From contig JBILLQ010000003.1 in NCBI GenBank assembly GCA_044375975.1, forward strand, positions 47,380-111,379: a stretch of 64,000 bases of DNA, read 5' to 3'. This document shows positions 25,762-33,464 of the stretch, one piece after another (position 1 is the first letter of the stretch; each line of letters begins with the position of its first letter). The notes under the pieces are model-generated. The model saw nothing but the letters and a program-made list of their open reading frames with translations. It was not told the DNA's origin and searched no databases. This stretch comes from UBA5018 sp044375975 (GTDB lineage Bacteria; Cyanobacteriota; Cyanobacteriia; PCC-6307; Cyanobiaceae). The position numbers and the translations under genes are program-made.

Positions 25762-26697
25762 ATGCCCGATCATTTTTCCCCTTCGCGGCGGCGCCTGAGC
25801 GGCCTGGCGCTGGCCTTCGCCCTACTGGCCCCCGGCCTGGTGAACCCCCTGGCCGCCGCAGCCGAAACGGTGCTGGAGCGGGCGGCCCGCACCGGCGTGA
25901 TCACCATGGGCGGCCGCACCGATCTGGCCCCCTTCTCCTTTCTCGATGGCAGCAAAGCGGTCACGGGCTTCTCGATTGACGTGGCCCGGCTGATCGAGGC
26001 GGAGGCAACCGCCTACCTGGGCAAGCCAGTGAAACTGGAGTTCCAGCTGGTGAACGACCCCGCCACCCTGTTCCGCCAGGTGAGCCGCGGTGAAACCGAC
26101 CTGGCCTGCGGCGCCCAATTCACCTGGGAGCGGGAGATGTTTGTGGATTTCTCGCTGCCCTACAGCCTCTCCGGCATCCGGGTGCTGAGTAGAGATGGGC
26201 GCATTGATGGCTCGCCCCAGAGCCTGGTGGGCAAGCGCATCGGCGTGCTGGCTGGCGGCCTCGGCGACACCACCATCGCCGACCTGCAGCCCAAGGCACT
26301 GCGCCAACCCTTCCCCGGCCTTAACGAAGCGGTGGCGGCCCTGCAGGCAGGCAAGCTGGACGCCGTGGCCGGCGATTCACTGCTGTTGATGGCAATCCGC
26401 AAGCTCAAGGGCAAACAGAGCCTGGAGCTACGGCCCGAACAGCCCCTGGCCCGCTATGCGGTGGGTTGCATCATGCCGGAAAATAATTCCACCTTCCGCA
26501 ATCTGGTAAACATAGCCATTGCCAGGCTGCTGCAGAGTTACCTCAACGACGATCCGGCCGCCGTGGCCATCGTCAATCGCTGGTTCGGCCCGCAGGGGAT
26601 GCTCGAGCTGCCCACCCCGATGATCAAGGCCTATTTCGCAGCCGTAATGCTCAACTATGAGCAGATCCAGGTTGCCTCTCCCTCCTCCGCCAAATAG
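25762..26697 (+). CDS. grrP: GrrP: extracellular substrate-binding-like protein of the GRRM system
   Basis: 311 residues from the ATG at 25762. It has a signal peptide (RRRLSGLALAFALLAPGLVNPLAAAAE) and a periplasmic binding fold of the SBP_bac_3 type (VITMGGRTDLAPFSFLDGS, VTGFSIDVARLIEAEA, ETDLACGAQFTWEREMFVDFSLPY, LVGKRIGVLAGGLGDTT). No permease or ATPase gene is nearby. Instead it sits 10 nt before grrA and shortly before a radical SAM maturase. That context is the known hallmark of the orphan binding protein GrrP. Its ligand is unknown. Confidence 0.82.
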   Translation: MPDHFSPSRRRLSGLALAFALLAPGLVNPLAAAAETVLERAARTGVITMGGRTDLAPFSFLDGSKAVTGFSIDVARLIEAEATAYLGKPVKLEFQLVNDPATLFRQVSRGETDLACGAQFTWEREMFVDFSLPYSLSGIRVLSRDGRIDGSPQSLVGKRIGVLAGGLGDTTIADLQPKALRQPFPGLNEAVAALQAGKLDAVAGDSLLLMAIRKLKGKQSLELRPEQPLARYAVGCIMPENNSTFRNLVNIAIARLLQSYLNDDPAAVAIVNRWFGPQGMLELPTPMIKAYFAAVMLNYEQIQVASPSSAK

Positions 26698-26707
26698 CAG
26701 CAGATCC

Positions 26708-27151
26708 ATGTCGATTAATACCCGCTCCGGCCTGTTCGCCTTCCTGATGGTGCTGGCCACCCTGCAGATCCCCGCCGGCCAGGCCAGTGCTGGCGCCGGC
26801 GCCGAGGCCCCTGGCAACCCAGCCAGCGCCGGTTCGATCACCGGTTCGATCACCGGTTCAATCGAGGCGCGCCTGCAGCGCATCTCGGCCGCCCTGAGGG
26901 AACAGGGCCTACAGGGCGGTATGGACGCCACTGCCCCTGGGGCAGACCTGCGCCTGGCCGCCGGCTTCGTCAATGGTGGCCGTGGCGGCTGGGGTAACAG
27001 CCGCTATGGCGGCTTTGGCAATGCCCATCCCTACTACGGCGGTGGTGTCGGCTTCCTGAACGGCAACGGCGGTTTCCGCAACGGTGGTTTCCGCAATGGC
27101 GGCTTCCTCAATGGCGGCGGCTTTCGCAATGGCGGATTTGTGAATTGGTAG
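26708..27151 (+). CDS. grrA: GrrA/OscA-type cyclophane RiPP precursor
   Basis: 147 residues. A signal peptide ends near QASAGA. Next comes a repeated GSIT segment (three 12-bp copies), and then the family's conserved SIEARLQRISAALREQ helix. The C-terminal half is Gly-rich, with nine aromatic-X-Asn triplets (FVN, WGN, FGN, FLN, FRN, FRN, FLN, FRN, FVN) and a terminal Trp. In the GRRM/Osc family the partner radical SAM enzyme crosslinks such triplets into three-residue cyclophanes. The maturase gene follows after 20 nt, so the pair should be co-expressed. Confidence 0.88.
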   Translation: MSINTRSGLFAFLMVLATLQIPAGQASAGAGAEAPGNPASAGSITGSITGSIEARLQRISAALREQGLQGGMDATAPGADLRLAAGFVNGGRGGWGNSRYGGFGNAHPYYGGGVGFLNGNGGFRNGGFRNGGFLNGGGFRNGGFVNW

Positions 27152-27171
27152 GGCCGGCAGAGGAGCGGACC

Positions 27172-28338
27172 ATGGGGGAGATGCAAGCCGACGGTGAGGC
27201 CAACTACGGGCCGATCAGCCTGCTGGTGGTCCAGGCCACCCCCTACTGCAACCTGGACTGCGACTACTGCTACCTGCCAGATCGCGACAACCGCGCCCGC
27301 CTAAAGCCAGAGTTGTTAGATCCGATCCTGGATCGGCTGCTCAGCAGCCCCTTCGTCGACGGCGACTTCACCCTGCTCTGGCATGCCGGGGAGCCATTGG
27401 CACTGCCAGTGAGCTTCTATGACGAAGCCAGCCGCCGCATCCAGGCGGCGCTGGAGCGTCATCCCGAGCGGGATATCGCCATCCACCAGTCGATCCAGAC
27501 CAACGGCACGCTGATCGATCAGCAGTGGTGTGAGTGCTTCCAGCGCCACCAGATCAGCGTGGGGGTGAGCCTGGACGGACCCGCGTTTGTCCACGATGCC
27601 CACCGCCGCACCCGCACCGGCCTGGGCAGCCATGCCGCCACGATGCGGGGCATTGGCTGGCTGCGCCGCTACGGACTGCCCTTCCATGTGATCAGCGTGC
27701 TGGGGGAGCTGGGCCTCGATCACGCCGACAGCATCTTCCAGTTCTTCCTGGAGCAGGGCATCCACGACGTGGGCTTCAACATGGAAGAAACAGAAGGCAT
27801 CAATCGCGCCTCCAGCCTGCAGGGAATTGAATGCGAAAGGCGCTTCAAGGCCTTCATGCAACGCTTCTGGGAGCTGACCAGGGCCACGGGCGGACAGTTC
27901 GTACTGCGGGAGTTCGAGAGCGTCTACTCACTGGCCTATGCCGATGCTCGGCTCAAGCAAACCGACATGAACAAACCGTTCGTGATCGTGAGCGTGGATC
28001 ACCAGGGTAACTTCTCCACCTTTGACCCGGAATTACTAGCTGTTCACACCGAAGAATATGGTGATTTCGTGCTCGGCAACGTGCAAACCGATAGCCTAGA
28101 ATCGGTTATTGCCACGGAAAAATTCCAACGCATCCAGCGGGACATGGCAGCTGGCGTGGCCCGCTGTCGCGAAAGCTGCGACTACTTCGGCCTATGCGGT
28201 GGCGGCGCCGGCAGCAATAAATATTGGGAAAATGGCAGCTTTAACTCCACCGAAACCCAGGCCTGCCGCTACCGGGTAAAGCTAGTGGCAGACGTGGTGC
28301 TAGCCGGACTGGAAGAAGCCCTGTCCCTGACAGCGTAA
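27172..28338 (+). CDS. grrM: GrrM/OscB radical SAM/SPASM peptide maturase
   Basis: 388 residues from the ATG at 27172, preceded by an AGAGGAG ribosome-binding site. The radical SAM CxxxCxxC motif is at the N terminus (ATPYCNLDCDYCYLPDRDN). Conserved features follow: FTLLWHAGEPLALP, IQTNGTLID, VSLDGPAFVHDAHRR. The SPASM region has CRESCDYFGLCGGGAGSNKYWENGSF and a later cysteine, the ligands of auxiliary Fe-S clusters. It should install C-C cyclophane links in GrrA. The enzyme depends on Fe-S assembly, which the suf operon of this window supplies. Confidence 0.9.
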   Translation: MGEMQADGEANYGPISLLVVQATPYCNLDCDYCYLPDRDNRARLKPELLDPILDRLLSSPFVDGDFTLLWHAGEPLALPVSFYDEASRRIQAALERHPERDIAIHQSIQTNGTLIDQQWCECFQRHQISVGVSLDGPAFVHDAHRRTRTGLGSHAATMRGIGWLRRYGLPFHVISVLGELGLDHADSIFQFFLEQGIHDVGFNMEETEGINRASSLQGIECERRFKAFMQRFWELTRATGGQFVLREFESVYSLAYADARLKQTDMNKPFVIVSVDHQGNFSTFDPELLAVHTEEYGDFVLGNVQTDSLESVIATEKFQRIQRDMAAGVARCRESCDYFGLCGGGAGSNKYWENGSFNSTETQACRYRVKLVADVVLAGLEEALSLTA

Positions 28339-28502
28339 AAGCCAACGAAAAAGCCAATGAAAAAACAGGTCAAACTAAATAAAAGCCAACAAAAAGGAAG
28401 CGAACAAAGGCGGTAAAGAAGCGGCTGTGCGGCCAGCCCCAGCCGCGGATCCAGATATTGATGCGGAGAGCCTACGATCAGCCCAAGCCCAGAGCTCGCG
28501 CC

Positions 28503-28745
28503 ATGGAGTCCAATCCCACCTCCGTCCAGCACGCACCCACCCTGGATGCGATCCAGCTGATGCTGCGTGATTTGCACACCCGCCACGAGGAGATTCGCCA
28601 CAAGGCGGCCTTCCGGGGCTGCACCCGAGAGCTGTTGGAAGTGCAGCAGGAACTGGTCGACTACCTGCTCGCCAAAAAGAGCAACCTGATGGGCCAGGAA
28701 GCCTCGGGCAGTGCCCCGAAGCGGAACTACAACTCTTTTGTCTGA
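28503..28745 (+). CDS. Small conserved hypothetical protein
   Basis: 80 residues from the ATG at 28503; in-frame upstream codons look unlike a conserved start. It is helical and charged (LDAIQLMLRDLHTRHEEIRHKAAF, LLEVQQELVDYLLAKKSN), with one cysteine and no membrane segment. The clean helical pattern supports a real gene. Function unknown. A 17-bp array overlaps its stop. Confidence 0.55.
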   Translation: MESNPTSVQHAPTLDAIQLMLRDLHTRHEEIRHKAAFRGCTRELLEVQQELVDYLLAKKSNLMGQEASGSAPKRNYNSFV

Positions 28746-28804
28746 GCCACCGGTTTGTTTGAGCCGCTGGCTTGCCTGAGCTACTGGTTTGTCTCAGCCG
28801 CTTG
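28737..28804. repeat. Four-unit 17-bp tandem array
   Basis: Units at 28737, 28754, 28771 and 28788 follow TTTGTCTGAGCCRCTGG with no length change. The first unit includes the last codons of the preceding gene. The array fills the gap before the FAD monooxygenase gene. Confidence 0.85.
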
Positions 28805-28848
28805 ATCTGATCCTTCCCCCGTTCAACGCCATTCTTTCCTGAGCTTTC

Positions 28849-30078
28849 ATGCGAGTAGTGGTGGTGGGAGCCGGGCCGGCGGGGGCATCCCTGGCCCTGG
28901 CCTTGAGTCGGACTGGCATCGCCACCACGCTGGTGGAAGCGGCCAACAACTTCAATCGGGAGTTGCGCGGTGAGGCCCTGATGCCCTCGGGCCTGGAGGC
29001 CCTTGAGGCCCTGGACTTGGCGCCCATTGCCGCTGGCGTGCCCCAGAGGGCCCTGGCCGGCTGGGCCGTGGCCGTGCAGGGCCGTCTGCTGTTCGAACTG
29101 AATGAACCGCTCGGGGCCAGCGACGAACCGGCCTGCACCCTGGTCAACCAAACAGCCTGGCTGGAGCGACTGCTGTGCCCCGCAGCCAGGCCGAGCTCGC
29201 TAACGCTGCTCACTGGCCAGCCGGTGAAGCAGCTATTGCGCCACGACAGCAGCGCAGCCCGCATCTCGGGCGTGATCCTGGCCACAGGCGAGCAGCTCCA
29301 GGCCGATCTGGTGGTGGCCTGCGATGGCCGAGCCTCCCCACTAAGGCGCCAGGCAGGCCTGGCACTAATCGGCCAGGACAGCCCCATCGATGTGCTCTGG
29401 TTTCGCTACGCGGAAACGCCCACAACGCCGCCCCTGGCCGGCCGCTTCTACACCCTGGTGGGCGACGAGGGGATCGGCAGCCTGTTTTGCAGCGCCAGCG
29501 GTCGGGTTCAGCTGGGCTGGGTGATCGATCATCGAGCGCCCACCCCGGTGCGCAGTGCCGCTGAATGGAGCGCCAGGCTGGCCAGCCAGGCCCCGACGCC
29601 GCTGGCCAGCTGGCTACTGGCAAATGCGGCTTGCTTAAGCGGTCCGGTGCGGCTGAGCGTGCAGGTGGGCATGGCCGAACGCTGGTGGCAACCAGGTCTG
29701 CTGCTGCTGGGCGATGCGGCCCACCCGATGAGCCCGGTGCGGGCCCAGGGGATCAATGGGGCCCTGCGGGATGCGGCAGTGGCGGCTCGGCAGCTGATCG
29801 AGCTGGCGCAACCCCTGGCCCTGGGCGCCACCCCTTCGCCTACAGCGATCGACGCCAGGCTGGCCGCCATCGAAGCTGAGCGGCGGCCAGAGGTGAGCCA
29901 GCTGCAGATCCTGCAGGCAGAAGAAATGCGTCGCGGCGAATTGCTGCGCCAATCGCCAGCCCTGCGCTGCCTGCTGGCGGCCACGGCGCCCCTGCTGGGG
30001 GGGCTGATCGGCCGGCGCTGGCGCAGCCAACAGTTACAGCTCAGGCAGGGGATCAATCGCCTGACGGTGCGGCCATGA
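28849..30078 (+). CDS. FAD-dependent monooxygenase (UbiH/PHBH type)
   Basis: 409 residues. The N-terminal dinucleotide fold is VVVVGAGPAGASLALALSR. The second FAD motif, ADLVVACDGRASPLRRQAG, is near residue 155, and the third, GLLLLGDAAHPMSPVRAQGINGALRDA, is near 285. This is the aromatic-ring hydroxylase/halogenase-like class A flavoprotein fold. The substrate cannot be read from sequence; ubiquinone-type, tetrapyrrole or phenolic substrates are all possible. The next gene overlaps its stop by 4 nt. Confidence 0.85.
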   Translation: MRVVVVGAGPAGASLALALSRTGIATTLVEAANNFNRELRGEALMPSGLEALEALDLAPIAAGVPQRALAGWAVAVQGRLLFELNEPLGASDEPACTLVNQTAWLERLLCPAARPSSLTLLTGQPVKQLLRHDSSAARISGVILATGEQLQADLVVACDGRASPLRRQAGLALIGQDSPIDVLWFRYAETPTTPPLAGRFYTLVGDEGIGSLFCSASGRVQLGWVIDHRAPTPVRSAAEWSARLASQAPTPLASWLLANAACLSGPVRLSVQVGMAERWWQPGLLLLGDAAHPMSPVRAQGINGALRDAAVAARQLIELAQPLALGATPSPTAIDARLAAIEAERRPEVSQLQILQAEEMRRGELLRQSPALRCLLAATAPLLGGLIGRRWRSQQLQLRQGINRLTVRP

Positions 30079-30575
30079 TGGGGCTCCATGCACTGCCTGA
30101 TGCCATGGGCCGCCTCCGCCGCCTCGCCCACCTCTGTTACTGCGGCATGGTCACTGGGGGCATGGTCACTGGGGGCATGGTCACTGGGGGCCTGCTCGCT
30201 GGCGGCCTGGCTATGCCCACCGCGCTGCGGGCCGCCCCCAAAGAGTTCAGCTATCCCAGCGCTGATCAATGGCGCCAGCTACAGCTCACCGTGCTGGAAT
30301 GCGGCCGCGAGAACACAGCCGCTAGCTGCGATCTGGCCCGCAACACCGCCGACCCGCTGCTGGATCACCCCCAGCTGCCGGCCACCTGCAAAGACACCCT
30401 CTGGACGATTCGCGACCAGGCGGTGGTGGCGTCCAGCAATAGCTACGCCCGCCGCGAACAGCTCAACAAGGCCGCCAGTGAGTTGATACCGCTATGCCGC
30501 GAACGAATCGGCAGCCCGGCTAAGAACAACAAGCCAGACCAGGGCGGCAAAACCAATAGCCTGATCAAATTCTGA
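30075..30575 (+). CDS. Secreted hypothetical protein with MVTGG repeats in its leader
   Basis: 166 residues, overlapping the monooxygenase stop by 4 nt (ATGA). The N-terminal region contains three copies of MVTGG, made by three 15-bp repeats at about 30148-30192, leading into a hydrophobic, signal-like stretch (LLAGGLAMPTALRAAP). The mature part has four cysteines (VLECGRENTAASCD, LPATCKD, LIPLCRE), suggesting disulfides in the periplasm. It faces another short secreted Cys-containing protein at 30844. Function unknown. Confidence 0.6.
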   Translation: MMGLHALPDAMGRLRRLAHLCYCGMVTGGMVTGGMVTGGLLAGGLAMPTALRAAPKEFSYPSADQWRQLQLTVLECGRENTAASCDLARNTADPLLDHPQLPATCKDTLWTIRDQAVVASSNSYARREQLNKAASELIPLCRERIGSPAKNNKPDQGGKTNSLIKF

Positions 30576-30843
30576 TCCCAGGTCATTAACAAGCCCAAGC
30601 GATCTCCAGGAGCAATTTCCTAAGCGAAATACAGATTTTTTGAAATGACATAAAAATAAACTGATTTACCCAGACAACTCCCTGGTCTGACTTGATGGCT
30701 TGGGACTATCTAAACTGTTTGGATCTGGCTGGAGGGTCTGTGTATCGGCCCTGCTGGGGCGCCGTTTTCGCCAAGCTTCTCGGCGATCGCTCTGGGGCGC
30801 AGCGGAACTTTCTGGCCGATCAAGCAAGTAAATGCGCCTACCC
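30576..30843. other. Convergent gap
   Basis: About 270 bp between convergent small genes. It contains an AT-rich stretch with six T residues near 30632-30640 and one GGCGATCGC (HIP1-like) octamer at about 30780. No gene or RNA recognised. Confidence 0.4.
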
Positions 30844-31226
30844 TCAAGCGGGTTGGGCAAGGATGGCGAGTGCCGTGGCGTCCATGGTGGCCAGTCGCCA
30901 ATCACTACTCACCACCGCCCGCTCGGCCAATGCGCAGAGGGGAGTTTGGCGTGCCTCGGCCTCACAACTGGCGGAGAGGGCCAACAGCGCCCCGGTGAGC
31001 TTGCCCCGCAAGCAAGCCTCAGCGCCCCTGCGCTCCAAAACGGCCCTGGCGGCCAGGCGACTGCGCTCCACCGCCTCGGGATAGGGGACGGGAGTTACAC
31101 CGCCCATCACCGCCGCCAGCCCAGCGGAGTGACAGCCAACTGCCAGCAACAGCGCAAGCAAGCCGATCTGGAGAGACCTCGAGGTAAATCGCTTCAGAAT
31201 GACCGCAACTAGCCCTGGAAAGACCA
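30844..31226 (-). CDS. Secreted hypothetical protein
   Basis: 127 residues from the ATG at 31226. The signal peptide is clear (LQIGLLALLLAVGCHSAGLAAV). The mature part is helical, with a few cysteines (GAEACLRGKL, SASCEAEARQTPLCALAERAVV). The general pattern (short, periplasmic, Cys pairs, RAVVSS near the end) resembles the neighbour at 30075 (DQAVVASS), so they may be distant relatives. Three CTTATCGAA nonamers lie directly upstream of the start. Confidence 0.6.
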
Positions 31227-31229
31227 TAA

Positions 31230-31256
31230 TTCGATAAGTTCGATAAGTTCGATAAG
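31230..31256. repeat. Three perfect TTCGATAAG nonamers
   Basis: Units at 31230, 31239 and 31248 are identical. On the minus strand they form the immediate 5' leader of the secreted-protein gene starting at 31226. They could be binding sites or simple slippage. Confidence 0.75.
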
Positions 31257-31476
31257 ATTTAAGCGCCCGGGGATTAGCCAACAAGATGGGATAAATTTCA
31301 TCATACCTAAAAGCTAGACAATCTCCAGGTTTCTGCCAGCGGTGATCCAACAGCGGATCTGCTGTCAGATGGCTGGGACAACCCCAGGACCGCCGTCCAG
31401 AAGTGGCCGTAGCCAAGAAGCGGCGATCCCCGCAGGGCGGCACGGATAACCTGGCGCGGCACGCCGGCAACGATCC

Positions 31477-33114
31477 GTGAGCGTTCAGCACATCAGCCTT
31501 GCCCAGCCCTTCAGCGACCAGAAGCCTGGCACCTCTGGGCTGCGCAAGAGCTCTAGCCAATTTGCCACCCCCCACTACCTCGAAAGCTTTATCGAGGCCA
31601 CCCTGCGCACCATCCCCGGCGTCGCCGGCGGCACCCTGGTGGTGGGCGGAGACGGCCGCTATGGCAACAGCCAGGCCATTGGCGTCATCTGCCGCATGGC
31701 CGCGGCCCATGGGCTGGCACGGGTAATCACCACCACCGGCGGCATCCTCTCCACCCCCGCCGCCTCACATCTGATCCGCAGCCACGGCGCCATCGCCGGC
31801 ATCATTCTTTCGGCTAGCCACAATCCTGGTGGTCCCGACGGCGACTTCGGCGTCAAGGTGAACGGCGCCAACGGCGGTCCGGCACCGGAGTCGATCACCG
31901 ACGCCATCTACGCCGAGACCACCCGCCTCGAGGGTTACCGCATCGAGGCGGATGCCTCGCCGCTCAACCTCTCCGCCTGCGGCGAGCAGCGGCTGGGGGA
32001 ACTGCTGGTGCAGGTGATCGACGGGGTGGAGGACTACGTGGCACTGATGCAGCGCCTGTTCGATTTCGATCAAATCGGAGCCCTGTTACGCAGCGATTTC
32101 CCGATCGCCTTCGACGCGATGCACGCCGTCACTGGTCCCTATGCCAGCCGCCTATTGGAAGGGCTGCTGGGGGCGCCAGCCGGCACCGTTCGCAATGGCA
32201 TCCCCCTGGAGGATTTTGGCGGCGGCCACCCCGACCCCAACCTCACCTATGCCCATGAGCTGGCCAGCCTGCTGCTCGATGGCGATCACTACAGTTTTGG
32301 GGCCGCCTGCGACGGCGACGGCGATCGCAACATGATCGTGGGCCGAGGCTGCTTTGTGAACCCCAGCGACAGCCTGGCGGTGCTTACCGCCAACGCCCGC
32401 TTGGCCCCTGGCTATGCCGATGGCCTGGCCGGCGTCGCCCGCTCGATGCCCACCAGTGCCGCCACAGACGTGGTGGCCCAACAGTTGGGTATTCCCTGCT
32501 ACGAGACACCGACGGGGTGGAAATTTTTCGGAAACCTGCTGGATGCAGGCCGCATCACCCTTTGCGGTGAGGAGAGTTTTGGCACCGGTAGCAACCACAT
32601 TCGCGAGAAAGATGGCCTCTGGGCTGTGCTGTTCTGGCTGCAGATTCTGGCTGTACGCAAGTGCTCTGTCGCCGAAATCATGGCCGAGCATTGGAACCGC
32701 TTTGGCCGCCACTACTATTCGCGCCACGACTACGAAGCGATCCCCAGCGAGGCGGCCCACGGCCTCTACAACCGGCTCAAGGCAATGCAGCCCAGCCTGG
32801 TGGGCCAGGCCTTTGCCGGCCGCCAAATCGCCACCGCCGACGACTTCGCCTACACCGACCCGGTGGACGGCTCGCTCACCACTGGCCAGGGCCTGCGGCT
32901 ACTTCTCGATGACGGCAGCCGAGTGGTGCTGCGCCTCTCGGGCACCGGCACCCAGGGGGCCACATTAAGGGTGTATCTGGAAAGCTATGTGCCCGCCAGT
33001 GGCGACCTGCACCAGGATCCCCAGACCGCCCTGGCCAGCTTGATAACGGCAATCGATCAGCTGGCTGAGATCCGCAGCCGCACCGGCATGGGCCAGCCCA
33101 CGGTGATCACCTGA
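31477..33114 (+). CDS. pgm: Phosphoglucomutase
   Basis: 545 residues from a GTG, full length. It interconverts glucose-1-phosphate and glucose-6-phosphate, linking glycogen, sucrose and envelope sugars. The phosphoserine loop is SASHNPGG near residue 112. The metal-binding loop is DGDGDRNM near 279, the sugar-binding loop GEESFGTGSNHIREKDG near 367, and the phosphate-binding tail RLSGTGTQGATLRVY near the C terminus. The N terminus shows the alpha-PGM QKPGTSGLRK signature. Confidence 0.95.
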   Translation: MSVQHISLAQPFSDQKPGTSGLRKSSSQFATPHYLESFIEATLRTIPGVAGGTLVVGGDGRYGNSQAIGVICRMAAAHGLARVITTTGGILSTPAASHLIRSHGAIAGIILSASHNPGGPDGDFGVKVNGANGGPAPESITDAIYAETTRLEGYRIEADASPLNLSACGEQRLGELLVQVIDGVEDYVALMQRLFDFDQIGALLRSDFPIAFDAMHAVTGPYASRLLEGLLGAPAGTVRNGIPLEDFGGGHPDPNLTYAHELASLLLDGDHYSFGAACDGDGDRNMIVGRGCFVNPSDSLAVLTANARLAPGYADGLAGVARSMPTSAATDVVAQQLGIPCYETPTGWKFFGNLLDAGRITLCGEESFGTGSNHIREKDGLWAVLFWLQILAVRKCSVAEIMAEHWNRFGRHYYSRHDYEAIPSEAAHGLYNRLKAMQPSLVGQAFAGRQIATADDFAYTDPVDGSLTTGQGLRLLLDDGSRVVLRLSGTGTQGATLRVYLESYVPASGDLHQDPQTALASLITAIDQLAEIRSRTGMGQPTVIT

Positions 33115-33136
33115 TCCAGGCAATTTGATCCGGCCC

Positions 33137-33199
33137 GCCTCAGCTTGGCTGGGGCCCGCCCTTTTAATCAGTCCCGCCCTCAGCTTTGGTGGGGGCCGT
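33137..33199. repeat. Two-copy GC-rich duplication after pgm
   Basis: CCGCCTCAGCTTGGCTGGGGCCCGCCC and CCGCCCTCAGCTTTGGTGGGGGCCGTCC are diverged direct copies about 36 bp apart between convergent genes. Each can also form a weak CAGC/GCTG stem. Confidence 0.5.
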
Positions 33200-33461
33200 C
33201 CTGGTCCCCCAGCCGGATAAGGCGGATCTGGCGCATGGTTTCACCCCATGCGCCACAAAATCCAGCTCCGAACAATACAAGCAATACCCCATGCGGCGGA
33301 AATGGGGTGAAAGGTTGACCAGGCACCTGGGCTGCTCGGTTGAGCAGGAGCAACACCACCAGGGCCATCAGGGTGCAAAGCACCGCCGAAAAAACGATGC
33401 GCCGATTATCTCGGCGTAACTGACGACGGGGACTATAGCCAGGGGGCTTGGGAAGCGGCAT
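33180..33461 (-). CDS. Small two-helix membrane protein
   Basis: 93 residues, starting 3 nt after the RND pump stop and on the same strand, so it is probably the last gene of the efflux operon. A basic N terminus is followed by two hydrophobic helices (IVFSAVLCTLMALVVLLLLNR and GVLLVLFGAGFCGAWG). Function unknown. Confidence 0.55.
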   Translation of the reverse strand: MPLPKPPGYSPRRQLRRDNRRIVFSAVLCTLMALVVLLLLNRAAQVPGQPFTPFPPHGVLLVLFGAGFCGAWGETMRQIRLIRLGDQDGPHQS

Positions 33462-33464
33462 CGA

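Noticed and set aside
30666..30905. 79-codon minus-strand frame in the gap after the MVTGG-repeat protein
   Set aside because: Pro/Ser/Arg-rich, no domain, and overlaps the end of the secreted-protein gene on the same strand.
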